The notes below the pieces were generated by a model, which was not told the origin of the DNA, searched no databases, and was given only the letters and a program-made list of their open reading frames with translations. DNA of 64,000 nt from Leishmania martiniquensis (taxonomy: Eukaryota > Euglenozoa > Kinetoplastea > Trypanosomatida > Trypanosomatidae), in contig NC_090152.1 in NCBI RefSeq assembly GCF_017916325.1, positions 504,001-568,000 of the forward strand, in the 5' to 3' direction. This document shows positions 1-10,638 of this stretch, piece after piece. Position numbers and translations under genes: made by a program. Position 1 is the stretch's first letter; the number at the start of each line of letters is the position of its first letter.

Positions 1-203
1 CTGGGAAGGCGCTGACGGTCGAGCGTGCGCGTGACGAGGCGCTTTCGTCAGTGGAAGATCTCCCGCTGCACAGTCTGGTGCTCAGCGAAGGCCAGGGGGC
101 CGGCAGCTCCCGAGTCGGCTCACCTCATCCTTGCGACGCCGCAAGGACTTGCTTTTCAGCTTCGCGATGCGGATATGCTGCAGTGGATGCATCTCCTCTT
201 TGA
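1..203 (+). CDS. 3' end of an upstream gene (partial, unidentified)
   Basis: Frame 3 is open from the left edge to a TGA at 201-203, giving about 66 residues; the other two plus frames stop within the first 35 bases. The first 35 codons mostly end in G or C, as in the true genes of this window, and the later codons less so. The visible peptide starts GKALTVERARDEALSSVEDL, is charged, and shows no domain I recognise. It is the likely C-terminus of the preceding gene in the same transcription unit, but the fragment is short and could be a chance open frame. Confidence 0.45.
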   Translation, partial: GKALTVERARDEALSSVEDLPLHSLVLSEGQGAGSSRVGSPHPCDAARTCFSASRCGYAAVDASPL

Positions 204-1479
204 CTGACGTGCAGCGTCGCTGCTGCCGCATCACCCCCGCCGGATCTAGCGGCTAATCCCACGACGCCCCTTGAACGCTGTGTGGCAGGGCCGAGTAGGG
301 CGGTGCGGTGCTGGCCGGAGAGGGTTTCGACTCGCGCGGCGTGTTGGATGTCGAAGGATTGGATACGATGGACTCAGGCGCTCCTTTGGTGAATTGGAAG
401 AGCCATGTAGTGGCTTTGGCGGGCCCTCTCGGAGGTGGGGGGAGCCTGCCGGGAGGTGTGCCATATTAGCAACGAGGAGGCCTTCCGCGACCTCGCGTGC
501 TAAGGGACAGGCAGTCCGGGACCATGCCAAGTAGGAGCTCTCCATTCCAAGTGGGTAGCGGCGATGTGTGGCTGGGCCGCCAAGGAGTGTGCGAGGATGG
601 AGGTGGATGGTTCCGCACAAGGGTACAGCGCCTTGGGTCTCCCTTCCGAACTGTTTTACCGGTGTAGAGGTATCGCAAGAGTCGATCTACGCCAGCTCTT
701 CTTTCACATCGCATGCGTTGTGGGAGGGACATGCACGTGCCGCACGTTATGAAGCCTTGTGAGTTCACTCTCAAGGAAGGAACTGGCCCTGGCCGATCCA
801 CTGCAGCATCCCATGCCCGCCAGTCCCCCTCCAGTCCTCCCTCCCCTCCTCCCCTCTGCTCGAGGCAAGCGCGCTGCTTCATCATGGATCTTCGATCTCT
901 GCTACCCCTTCGCATGGATGCAAAGCTTCGCATCTCTACAGTTCGTCCACGCGCACCTACACAGGCAGCTGCAGGTGCAAGTATGAGTCTTCGCAAGCTG
1001 ACTCGCACGTCCCCTCCCCTCAATGTCCACCCCTCACTCACCGCTGGCACCCACCCACAGACTCACCCGCGCACACATGTACACATACACACACACACAC
1101 ATACACGCAGATGAATGGATGGATGGACGAAGACATGCATGCGCACGTGTGTGCGAGGAAGGCCCCTCTCATCCTTGACGTGGGACTCGAGTGCTTTCAC
1201 CCCTTCTCTCTCTATCTTCCCCCCTCTTCACTTTCTTCCGTGTCGGATGGCCCCGCGCTCGAGTAGGCGAACGTTTCCACAGACAAAAGCGCCCGCGCAC
1301 GCCTCACTCGATCTATTCCGCCCTCCTCCCCTCCATCACCCCACGCCCACGCATACAAAACGCCAACCGCAAGGCTCAACAAGGACAAGTGTGTACCCTT
1401 CTGTGGAGCGCACCGAACTCCCGACCACCTCCTCCTACCCCCTCCCTTGACCACATCGCATCATCGGCACTGCAAGCGC
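204..1479 (+). other. Intergenic spacer with candidate splice acceptor
   Basis: There is no supported gene here. Open frames on both strands are short and lack third-position GC bias. A CA-rich microsatellite lies at about 1083-1106. A strong pyrimidine tract at about 1196-1250 is followed by AG at 1262-1263, a plausible trans-splice acceptor for the hydrolase starting at 1480. A second pyrimidine run lies at 1427-1448. Confidence 0.6.
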
Positions 1480-2649
1480 ATGGTGGAGAGCAACGGAGCG
1501 GGGTCTCCCATGGAGACGCCCTCGACCGCACAGCCTCCGCCAGCAAAGAAGCCGAAACCTACCAGGCCGGAGGACATGGACCTTCCACCAACCGTCCTTG
1601 ACGAGCTTTGCCGCATCTACCCGCGCCCGCCAGATGATGCTCTGGTGGAGGTCGGGCGCTGCGCCAGCACTGGCAAGGACATTACCCTCTGCTACAGCGC
1701 CTTCGGCAAGCCATCGGACCCCTGCATTCTTCTCATCATGGGCATGAATGCGTCGTCGCTTATGTGGGACAGCCGGTTTTGCTACTACCTGGCCGAGGCC
1801 GGCTTCTACGTGATTCGCTACGACAACCGCGACGTTGGCCTCTCCACGCACCTCGACGAATATCCGTCGCCGTGCATTCTTCGACTGGCGCTGCCTGCCT
1901 GGGCGTCCATTGGTGAGAGCCCTGTAGCATACACGCTGGAGGACATGGCCGAGGACGCCGCCGGCCTGCTCAAAGCACTGAAGATCAGCCAAGCGCACGT
2001 TGTCGGCTGTTCGATGGGGGGGATGATAGCTCAGCTGCTGACGCTGCGGCACCCAGAAATGGTGGCAAGCCTCTGCCTGCACTCCACCTCTGCCAGGTTT
2101 GCCTGGCCGAGGCCATCGCTGCTGCTGAACATCCTCGACCGGCCGTCGAGTACGAGCGATGTGGATTCGGTGCTGGACTACCGCGTGCGCTTCTTCAAGG
2201 CTGTCGCTGGCGACATGACCTTTTACGAGCGCGAGTTCCGCCTCGGCATGTGGTATGACTTTGCGCGGGCATCGTACCAGGGAGGGGCACGCCGGCATCT
2301 CGCCGCCATTGCGCGCTCACAGGACCGCAGCGCGGCCCTCCGAGCGCACATCAACCGAGGGTGTGCCGCGGGGAAGGCCAGTGACGCCAGCGAGCGTCGC
2401 AGCGCATCATGTGCTTCGGGAGAGGCGCCGCCGCGGTACATCCCTGTCGTCGTGCTGCACGGTGGGAAGGACCCGCTTATTCTGCTCTCCAATGCGCAGC
2501 ATCTCGCCAACTGCATCAGCGGTGCTCGACTGGTGGTCTTTCCGAAGATGGGCCACTACTTCTCTGCGGAGATGTATCGGCCCATTGCCGACGAGATCAT
2601 CCTGAACGCACGCGCAGGTGTCTCGCCCGTGGCCGAGGGGGCTTTCTAA
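1480..2649 (+). CDS. Alpha/beta hydrolase (esterase/lipase-like), first of two
   Basis: This is a 389-residue alpha/beta-hydrolase fold protein. The nucleophile elbow GCSMGG places the catalytic serine at S178. HGGKDP gives the acid D331 and the GHYF motif gives H359, so the triad is complete. The GMN at 88-90 is a likely oxyanion-hole segment, followed by the family signature GFYVIRYDNRDVG (108-120). This signature is typical of bacterial RdmC-type esterases. Residues 1-35 are Pro-rich and probably disordered, and 291-318 is a Ser/Arg-rich insert just before the acid strand. No signal peptide or membrane helix is evident. The open frame extends up to a TTG at 1447, but the first ATG is at 1480. 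The next gene is a paralogue. The substrate cannot be inferred; serine ester hydrolysis is the family activity. Confidence 0.88.
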   Translation: MVESNGAGSPMETPSTAQPPPAKKPKPTRPEDMDLPPTVLDELCRIYPRPPDDALVEVGRCASTGKDITLCYSAFGKPSDPCILLIMGMNASSLMWDSRFCYYLAEAGFYVIRYDNRDVGLSTHLDEYPSPCILRLALPAWASIGESPVAYTLEDMAEDAAGLLKALKISQAHVVGCSMGGMIAQLLTLRHPEMVASLCLHSTSARFAWPRPSLLLNILDRPSSTSDVDSVLDYRVRFFKAVAGDMTFYEREFRLGMWYDFARASYQGGARRHLAAIARSQDRSAALRAHINRGCAAGKASDASERRSASCASGEAPPRYIPVVVLHGGKDPLILLSNAQHLANCISGARLVVFPKMGHYFSAEMYRPIADEIILNARAGVSPVAEGAF

Positions 2650-2693
2650 TCCGCTCGCGCGCGGGGGCGTGCGGAGGCACACGCACATGCACG

Positions 2694-2724
2694 CACACAC
2701 ACACACACACACAGACACACACAC
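2694..2724. repeat. CA microsatellite
   Basis: An almost pure (CA)n run, with one G interruption, lies about 45 bp past the hydrolase stop codon, within its presumed 3'UTR. Confidence 0.9.
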
Positions 2725-5700
2725 GCATATATACAGACAACACATCCCAACGAAAATAAAGCCCTGTCGGGTCGCGGGGCGGAGGGGTGTGCCCCCACCT
2801 CTTTTGTGAGTGCTGCCACGACGGACCTATTTTCGCACGCACGCATGCCAAACGTGCGCTTGCTTTTTTTCCCCCTCTTTTTCTTCGCGAAAACGTCACC
2901 GCAGCACCCCCAGCGAACTCTATCGAGCCCACCGGACTCCAACTTGGCGAGTCTCCCGAGGGTATTATGAGGTGCACCACCTGTAAGCGCCGGTGGTGGT
3001 GGTGGTGGGTGGCGCTAAGGGGAGGAGGGGGGTTGCGGAACATGGCCGACAAGTAGCATACAGCGGAGCTTCCGAGGGCCTTGACGTGAGGCTGTCTGAC
3101 TTCCTGCTTGTGTACATCTGGCACACTCCCTGAACACCTCCTGTTACCCACAAGACAGATACCACGGCCTCCGCCATGGGGGGGGGTGGACCCTGAGCGC
3201 GACCCTCTTGAATCGAAGCGTGCCGTCTATCCGAGTCCGTCTGACGCCCACGGCGCAGAAGGTTTATGAAAGAGGGACCAGAGAGCTGAAGAGGCCGCCA
3301 GGCGTGTGACTCCGATGCGGACGGCATGTGCGGCTCCTTCTTTGACGACCCGAGGGGCAGCTGCAGAGCGCACCGCAGAGGCGTGCGAACTGTCGGCTGT
3401 ATGTGTCGGGCGCCTTTCGCATATGTTGGACAGCTTCGTGCGGCTGTGGAAGCGCACGTGCCGAACGGGCTGCGCTTTTTTTCTTTTTTTTCGTTGGGTA
3501 TCTGACTCGGTGTTCTCTTGCAGAGAGAGAAAGAGCGGGGGTGGTGCGCACCCCCCTCTCTCTTCCTCCCTTTTTTTGACACACACACACATATATATAT
3601 ACGGTGTGTGCGACTGTGCGTGGATGTCTTCCCTCCGTACCTCCCCTCCCTTTCCTCCACTCTGATGCCCGCCCTGCCTTTTTCACCCCTCCGCTTTACA
3701 CCCCGACCGAAAGCGAGTGACCGACGCGCCTGCCTCTGTGCGCTTCACGGATTGCAAACGACCCGAAGCAGCATAAGTGTGCGTGTGTGTGCAGAGGCAG
3801 AAAAAAGAAATAGGGGGAGCCAGGCGAAGCTCACGATGCATGCCAGCCTACGCAGGGTTGAGTCGTCCAGCGGCACATCTGTGCCCACCTCTTTCACTCG
3901 GTGCGGCATGGCCACTCGTTCCCCCTCGTCCACCAACGGGCACACCGCTGCGACAGTAGCCGAATACGCGCCAACGAACCCCCTCTTTACATATTCACTT
4001 GTACATTCATGGAGGCGACCCGCTTCCTCTTTGCTCGCTGAACAAGCCCCCCTCCCCTCCCCTCCCCCCGGCACACACATCACAATGCCTCTTCCTCCTA
4101 CACCTGGATGTGTTGACTGGTGCGGCTGCACGCAACACGACGACGGACACCTCTCCCCCTCCCCCGAAACGCGTATTTCTCGTCCGCTCTTCTCTCTTCG
4201 AATCGCCTCCGTTGGGCTCTTCATGAAAATGCCTCCCGCTTTTTTTTTCTTCTGCCTATTGCCTCAAGCGAATCCTCGCCACACACCGCCTTCCACCTCT
4301 CCACTGCTGCAGGACCCTTGCGGTTATTTTCTGTTACGGCACCACACCGAACCTACCCACCTGGCCAGGTCACCCATGTACAGACGCGTCTGGAACTCTC
4401 GTGCTTCTTACGAAATCGCTTCGGCTGCTATTTCAGCCGTGTGAACTTCCCTGTCGACCTTCAGCACCTCCCCCTTCCCCCCATCCCGCCTCGCTTGCTT
4501 CAACTCCTCTGCTTCACCTTCGCTCCTCCTCCTCTGTTCTTTGGGGGCTCCTGTGCGTTAGGGCGGCTGCCTGGCTCCTCCTCTTCACGACCGTGACCGG
4601 GAACCGAAGCGCTGATACTTCAAGGTCAGCCCTTCCCACCCGATACACACACACACGAGATCTTTCGCCTTATTGGACATCTTTGCGTGTGGTGAGTTGT
4701 AGTGGCAGAGCTGCTGTCGGCTGAGCACCGCCTTGCTGTTGTGCGACCCTGCCGTTTCAGCCCACTTCCGCCCCTCTCTCTCTCCTCTTCGAGCTCGTGA
4801 ATGCCGTCATTGCCGGCTGCATAGCGCTCGAGCTCCGTCTCCCGCCCGGCTGCACAGGCGCTCTTCTTCAAGGACGGTCCCCTTCACCTTCTCCCCTGCT
4901 CCCGAGAAAGATTTTTCGGCTTGGCAGGTGTGCATCAGCGGCAAGCCCCCCTCCCTCTTCCTGTCTCAGCAACCGCCACCAGCACGCCCCCCTTCGAATG
5001 CCCCATGCGGTCGAAATTGCTTTCCAAATCGCTCGCCTCGGCCCCCTTTTGGGGGCATCCCTTCTTGATGTAGCTTCTTTGACCCCCCTTCCCCCCTCCC
5101 ACACAACCGACACCCGCACGCGCCCGCTGAGCGGAGGGTGAGCGCCGCACAAGTGGAGGGACACGCGGGTCGGTTTCTACAGAATGCTTGGGGCGCGAGA
5201 ACGCGGACACAGCCTCGCCGTCTCTGGGCGGGGTTCCGGCAACCCGCAGGCGCGCACGATAGCCCGGTAAAGGGGAGCGCATGCCACTCCAGCCTGTGTG
5301 CAGCGTGAGCGCGTCGCGTCGGCGACTGTACACATATGCGTGGCATCTCATCCGTGTGTCTCGTGCCGCTCGTGGGCAATGGCTGATGAGGAGCTGAGAG
5401 CGGGGCGAATGGCGACAGCGGCACTCGCCGTACACCCCTTACGCTGCACGGCCTGCCACAAATGCGGCAGTTGATGTGCAGATGGGCCACATGCGCTTTG
5501 CAGGCGTGTGCCGAGCAGCGCCGCCGGAAATGGGGCCTTCGGAGGGGGGAGGCCGCAGGCTGGTCCGGCGTCCTTCTCCGCAAAGAAAAGGCCGAACTGT
5601 CCCCCTTCGCTGTGGTGTCCCGCTGCGGGGGCGAAACGCTTGTCAGGAAACGGTGCGCGGGAATCGGCTGGAAATGGGACGGCGCGCCGGCTCGAGCGTC

Positions 5701-6550
5701 TTCCGGGACCGCTGTGACGGGCGGCCCGAGTCGGGATGGCTTCGGTTCAGCGATGTTGGCGTTCTCTCGAAAGGGGCGCGGGCGGCAGCTGTCTGGGCGG
5801 TCGCGTTGTTTGCCGCGTGGCCGACCGCTGCCCGCGGGTGTCCGGCGCGAGGCGGGCAAATGGTACCGAGGGGCCGCACCGAGAGCGCACCACGGACGCA
5901 TCGCGGCGGTGACCGCGACTGACGCAGTGTGTCGCCTCTTTATCGGCGCGGCACGAGTCGGGGGCGAAGGGGGTGCGCGTGAAGCGGACGACAGAGAGCG
6001 GGGCGCCATTGCAGAGAGGCGTAGGAGGTATGGCCCCTATTGCCACCATAAACTCAGTGAATCTCGGAGCGATGGCTCGCGCGTGCGAGGCCCATTTTTT
6101 CCCCTTTGCGTCTGTGTGCGGCCGCCGGAGCTGAGAGACTCAACACTCACATGAGCGGCACGTCCCCCCTCGCTACTGGCGCCAACCGGCAGCGCACAAA
6201 ATGATGCAGCCAGCGCAGAACATTGCGACTCCGTGGGCGCACCTTCCCGACGTGGCCTCGTTGCTTGCGACAGCGAATGTGGCGGAAGGCTCGCCGAAGT
6301 GCTGAGAGGCGATGACGGGTACCAAGTCCAAAGGGCGATGGCTGGCGACACAGGGAGGCAAGACTGTAGGCCGGGAGGGGGACGGGTGGCGCCGTACCGT
6401 CTCACCAGCGCAGTCAACGTACATCTGCGCCTATCTATGCGTTCAAAAAAAAGCACGCGCTGCAAGCACACCAGTGCTTGGCCTTTGTGTCAGCAGATCG
6501 ATGGCGACACATGTGCAGACCCGTTCATGACCCCGGAGCGTTTCCATCCA

Positions 6551-6590
6551 CACTTCTCTCTCTGTCTCTCTCTCTCGCACCTCCTGCCGC
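6551..6590 (+). promoter_or_regulatory. CT-rich tract upstream of the second hydrolase
   Basis: This is a dense (CT)n pyrimidine tract, with more pyrimidine-rich sequence up to about 6720. It is the kind of signal that directs spliced-leader addition, although the nearest good AG to the start codon is at 7074-7075 (TTCAG), 51 bases before the ATG at 7126. The acceptor actually used cannot be determined by eye. Confidence 0.35.
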
Positions 6591-7125
6591 CTCTGTGCCA
6601 CACGCCGTTCGAAGATTAGAACGGATTCGCCCATCCTGTGGCTTTCATACGCTTCGCTTTTCACATTTCTGTGCACGTCTCTCTCTCTGCCTGCCTATCT
6701 GTCTGTCTCTTATTTACTCTGGTGCGTGCACACGCACATCACGCACATACGCTGGTCTTTTACCGTTTCGCCACATCTTTCATCTTTTTGGCCATCACTT
6801 CCTTGCAGGTTATCCTGCACGTTTGTCGTTGCCGTTCATCTCGTCGCCGCCACCCGACATTTAGTTCGACCACGTACACCGGCCAAACTTTACTTCTTAG
6901 TCGTACTCTTCAGGGTTCCACACGGCCGCTACCTTGTGCTACTCTCTGCCTTGCATTCCTCCTGTGTGTCTGCTACAGCCCACTTTTGTCTGGGCGATCC
7001 GCTGTGATGCGTTACCTTCCGGCCCTTTACTCCACGGCGCTATTCTCACCTCATTATTGCATCCGCGCGTTTCAGCTTGTCTGTGTGTCTGTGTGGCGTT
7101 GCGTAGCAGTATCGTTCCAGTTGAC

Positions 7126-9540
7126 ATGCCTGCCACGAACTCATCAACAGTGGTGCCTGCGCCCTCTGAATGCGCGGCCAATTCGTCGCCGTCCTCCTCT
7201 CCGCCCGCTCCGCGACGTGCTGTCACCGCTGTGGGCGATGCTGCTGCTGCCTCTTCCGTCACTATCAAGGTCGGTGCAGGTTGCCCAGGGGGAGAGCCAT
7301 GGAAGCGGAAGCTGCCGCGTGTGCCGCGCACACCTGAGATGGTAGTGAACGTACGTGACTGCCCCACTTCCCATATGCCTATCGACATCTGCTATCAGTG
7401 CTTCGGCAACCCCGCCGACGGCCTGCCGGCGGTACTCCTCATCGGCGGCCTCAACATGCAGCTCTCCGCGTGGGATGAGGCCTTCTGCGAATCATTAGTG
7501 CGAGCCGGCTTCTACGTGATCCGCTACGATAACCGCGACATTGGGCACTCCACCAAGATGGAAAACTGTGGCAAGATTAAGGCGCCCATGTTGCTTCTGC
7601 CTCACCGAGCGGCAAAGTGGTTGGGCGAGGAGCTCCCATATAGGCTGGATGACATGGCTGACGATGCGTGGGCGCTTCTCGACGCGCTGAATATCCCATG
7701 TGCACACCTCTTCGGTATCAGTATGGGCGGCATGATTGCGCAGCGGGCGGCGTTACAGGCTCCCGAGCGGACGATGAGTCTCACGAGTGTCATGTCGTCG
7801 ACAAACGCACCAGACCTGCCGCAGCCAGAGCTGTGGGTCAAGCTTTGGATGCTGCGCCGACCGCCGAGCAACTGCACTGTGGAGGAGTTGCTAGAATTTC
7901 GTGTCCATTCGCTGCGCCACCTCCTGCGCCATGCCTTACCCCCGGACGGCGAGTACTTGAAGAAGCGGTTCTTGATGTCGTTGAGGCGCAGCTCTTACGC
8001 TGCTGGGCTTGTGCGTCAGGCTGCTGCCATCCGCCGTGCTGCTGGGCGCGATGCGCTGCTGCAGCACTTGAATGTCCCAGCCCTCGTTGTGCATGGTGCA
8101 CAGGATGTTGTGGTGCCGCCGATGAACGGCTATCGAACGGCGACGATGCTGCCGTATGCGCGGCTGCTCGTGCTGAAGAGTATGGGCCACTACTTCCATC
8201 CCGCCTTCTTCTCCACCATTATCGCGGCCTTTGTGGATATGGCCGCCTCCACTGATCCGGCAAAGCGCTGCTTGCGCTCGACCCTGCCTTCGGTAGGCTC
8301 AAGGGAGCTGCCGCCCACGAGCAACAATGGCGACGGTGACGAGAGCACGAGAGGAGACTCGCGCGCTTCCTCAGAGGTGGGCGCTGTCGATGGCGAGGAT
8401 GAGCCCTCGGGTGAGCCAGGCGACAGCGTAGACCCGACGACGCGCATGATGGCTTCGCTAGGTGACTACATTGTGCCGGTCGTCGCAGATGCCGAGTCGC
8501 CCATAGGCAGGGCAGTCTGCCAGTCAGTCATGGCCGCTGTTCCGGGCGGCAGCAACAACCCGGCCGTGCCGGAGGCCGTCATAGTGGAGAACCTCTTCCG
8601 GCGCGCTCCATGCGCGACCCTGCGCGTGCCGACACCAGCTGTCGTGAAGCAATCAATGTCGCCGACTCGGCCGCAGTCGGCAACGCAGCGAACTGCGAGT
8701 CCTGTGCCAACTGGCGGCGGGCTGGCAATCTCGCCCCTGGAGGAGACCGAAAGGGAGATAGGGCGGACGGCACCGCCAACGAGTGAGGCCTTGCCAACCG
8801 CCAGTGCCCTGGCAGTGCCATCGTTGCCCTGTTCTGCTGAACAGCGCTCATCTCCGCCATCGAGCATAGAGGGCGCTGCGCCGTTTGTGTTGTGCAGCCT
8901 CTCACGCTGGCATGAGTTGGAGCCGTTCCCGCAGCGCTGGGTTGCTGCTGCAACCGCTGCGGGTGGTGCTGACGTTGCGGAGATGTGCAGACGCGAGCTC
9001 TCTTTCGGCGATAGGGCGGCCGTCGAAGGCCCAGGCTCTTCGCCGGCAAATTCCTCTTCAGCTACCTTGGCTGCGGGGACGTCCACGCACTCATCTCGTA
9101 AGGGTGTTGAGGCGGCGGTGGCGCCGCCGTGGAAGCGGCTGCCCCTCTTTCATCCAGTCGTGGCGGGGGTAACGGTGGAGGAGTACCTGCGCACACACCC
9201 GGCTGCGCAGAAGACCAGCGGCCTTATGCCAACCCCTGCCCAGGGTAGTAAGGTCACTGCTGGAGCTGAAAAGGGGAGCGAGGCGGCTGCAGCGCACAGG
9301 GCGAACCTCAACGCGACATCATCCGTCACCATATCGAATTTGACAGTCGCGCCGCTGGACGCGCGTGGTGCAGCCCTGCCCGTGATGTCTTCGGCCGCAG
9401 TCACCGACGGTAGTGCAGAAGCAGATTCTGCCTCCAGCGTGCCCAGCATCGCATCGAAGACTCGGAGCGCTGAGGACGATTTCTTGCACTCCGAGGCACC
9501 GCAAGATGTTGTCGAGGCATCCTCCTTTGCTGCCCTGTGA
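7126..9540 (+). CDS. Alpha/beta hydrolase with long C-terminal extension, second of two
   Basis: This 804-residue protein has an alpha/beta-hydrolase domain at about 85-375. The elbow GISMGG gives S199, HGAQD gives D327 and MGHYF gives H355, so the triad is intact. It shares GFYVIRYDNRD and the MGHYF segment with the hydrolase at 1480-2649, which marks the pair as paralogues. Residues 1-60 are Ser/Pro/Ala-rich. Residues 376-804 form a low-complexity Ser/Thr/Pro/Glu-rich tail, probably disordered. It is interrupted by two ordered-looking short segments, WHELEPFPQRW (near 600) and PPWKRLPLFHPVV (near 665), which may be docking motifs. The frame extends upstream to a TTG at 6934; the first ATG is 7126. 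The tail roughly doubles the usual family length. The substrate is unknown. Confidence 0.87.
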   Translation: MPATNSSTVVPAPSECAANSSPSSSPPAPRRAVTAVGDAAAASSVTIKVGAGCPGGEPWKRKLPRVPRTPEMVVNVRDCPTSHMPIDICYQCFGNPADGLPAVLLIGGLNMQLSAWDEAFCESLVRAGFYVIRYDNRDIGHSTKMENCGKIKAPMLLLPHRAAKWLGEELPYRLDDMADDAWALLDALNIPCAHLFGISMGGMIAQRAALQAPERTMSLTSVMSSTNAPDLPQPELWVKLWMLRRPPSNCTVEELLEFRVHSLRHLLRHALPPDGEYLKKRFLMSLRRSSYAAGLVRQAAAIRRAAGRDALLQHLNVPALVVHGAQDVVVPPMNGYRTATMLPYARLLVLKSMGHYFHPAFFSTIIAAFVDMAASTDPAKRCLRSTLPSVGSRELPPTSNNGDGDESTRGDSRASSEVGAVDGEDEPSGEPGDSVDPTTRMMASLGDYIVPVVADAESPIGRAVCQSVMAAVPGGSNNPAVPEAVIVENLFRRAPCATLRVPTPAVVKQSMSPTRPQSATQRTASPVPTGGGLAISPLEETEREIGRTAPPTSEALPTASALAVPSLPCSAEQRSSPPSSIEGAAPFVLCSLSRWHELEPFPQRWVAAATAAGGADVAEMCRRELSFGDRAAVEGPGSSPANSSSATLAAGTSTHSSRKGVEAAVAPPWKRLPLFHPVVAGVTVEEYLRTHPAAQKTSGLMPTPAQGSKVTAGAEKGSEAAAAHRANLNATSSVTISNLTVAPLDARGAALPVMSSAAVTDGSAEADSASSVPSIASKTRSAEDDFLHSEAPQDVVEASSFAAL

Positions 9541-10638
9541 GCGCGAGGGGTACAGGGGTGAAGTGGGCAGGGCGGCCAGAAGGCGTTGTGACTTGGCTCG
9601 CACCGCTTTGTGGGCTCGTCGAATAGGACGCGCGCGAAAAACGTAAAAAAAAGATACCGGCGATAGGGGCGTGCGGCAGCTCCCTTCTCACCCGCGAGCG
9701 TCGAACACGAACGAAATCAGCGAAGGCGGGCCTCGCTACCGGCGCCCCCTCACCCCCCTCACCTCTCCTCTTCTCATGATGTGTGTGTGTGTGTGCCCTT
9801 TCCCCCTTTTTGCGCGCTCTTCACGTCTCTCCTTTATGTGCGCTGATCACGCGCCGACAAGCGCTGCACGTGCACAGCAGTGCAGCACAGAAAACTCTTC
9901 GCGTCAGAGCAACGGAAGCCAAGTGAGAGAGGCCCAACAGACCAACGCAGCAATGCCCGACCGCCATTTTTTCGAAGGGGCTCTGCTTAAAGTGTCGCGC
10001 CTCGCGGCAGCACACCCGCACCCACACGCCCATATACGAAAAAAAACAGAAAGCAGTTGGTAGGCGCGGAACCAGCGGTGCGTGCGCGTGCTTCTGCATG
10101 CTCTTGTCTGCAGACACGCTTCCTCGGAGCCCGCGCACGCTACCATGGCTCGTGCGTCTGTGTAGCGTCTCCACCATTTATCTCGCGTCTGCACCACGCT
10201 TTCGCCTTCGTCATCCTTCACGCCTACACTCGCCTGCTATGACGTGCATTGGCAGGAGGCGCCCTCGCGCCCATCGCTCGAGGGCGCATGGGCGAAGCCC
10301 CTGCATGCGCAGTGGTGGTGTGCCCCTTTCCTCGGGCTTACCTCCTCCCCTCCTCCTCCTCGAATGTTGCGCATATTACCGTTGTATACACTTCCCTTCT
10401 CCCCCCTTTAACTTTATCTTGCCGGTCACCTGGGCGCCCTTCGGCCTCCATTACCCCCCCCCCCCGCACTCCTCTCGTGCGTACAGTCCTGCCTAACACA
10501 GCACCGCGCGTCCCCCTCCCCCCTCTCTCCCTCTCGCGCGCGTGCAGTGGTTGGGCAGAAGCCGTCGGAGGGCAGAGAGAAGAGGTGTGAGGCGGCGACC
10601 TCTGAGACGCAGCAGCCTGCTGTAAAGTGAGGAACGAG
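9541..10638 (+). other. Intergenic spacer
   Basis: I see no gene. A TG microsatellite lies at 9780-9795, and a 12-base C run at 10454-10465. Pyrimidine-rich sequence at about 10320-10535 leads to the acceptor of the next gene. Confidence 0.6.
10511..10547 (+). promoter_or_regulatory. Candidate trans-splice acceptor (PLAC8-like gene)
   Basis: A CT tract at 10511-10535 is followed by the first good AG at 10546-10547, 92 bases before the ATG at 10639. Spacing and composition fit spliced-leader addition. Confidence 0.45.

Larger units (their letters stand above)
2650..7125 (+). other. Long intergenic spacer (4.5 kb)
   Basis: No convincing gene lies here. The spacer holds CA and CA/TA microsatellites (2694-2724, 3580-3601), T-rich runs near 3479-3495 and 4242-4252, and many short pyrimidine tracts (3640-3690, 4040-4220, 4480-4560). 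A block at about 5110-6330 is different: GC-rich, not pyrimidine-biased, and carrying long open frames on both strands without coding bias. From about 6545 strong CT tracts return, leading to the acceptor region of the gene at 7126. Its length suggests a long 3'UTR plus decayed mobile sequence. Confidence 0.55.

Noticed and set aside
1081..1110. Possible telomere-like or CRISPR-like repeat
   Set aside because: Only a CA microsatellite; no regular spacers and no TTAGGG units.
3518..4444. 308-codon plus-strand frame
   Set aside because: Starts at a non-ATG codon in Y-rich spacer; translation is Ser/Pro/Leu/Thr simple sequence.
4966..6009. 347-codon minus-strand open frame
   Set aside because: It lies in a spacer, opposite to all genes, overlaps an equally long plus frame, shows no domain and has Arg/Pro/Ala composition expected from GC-rich non-coding DNA.
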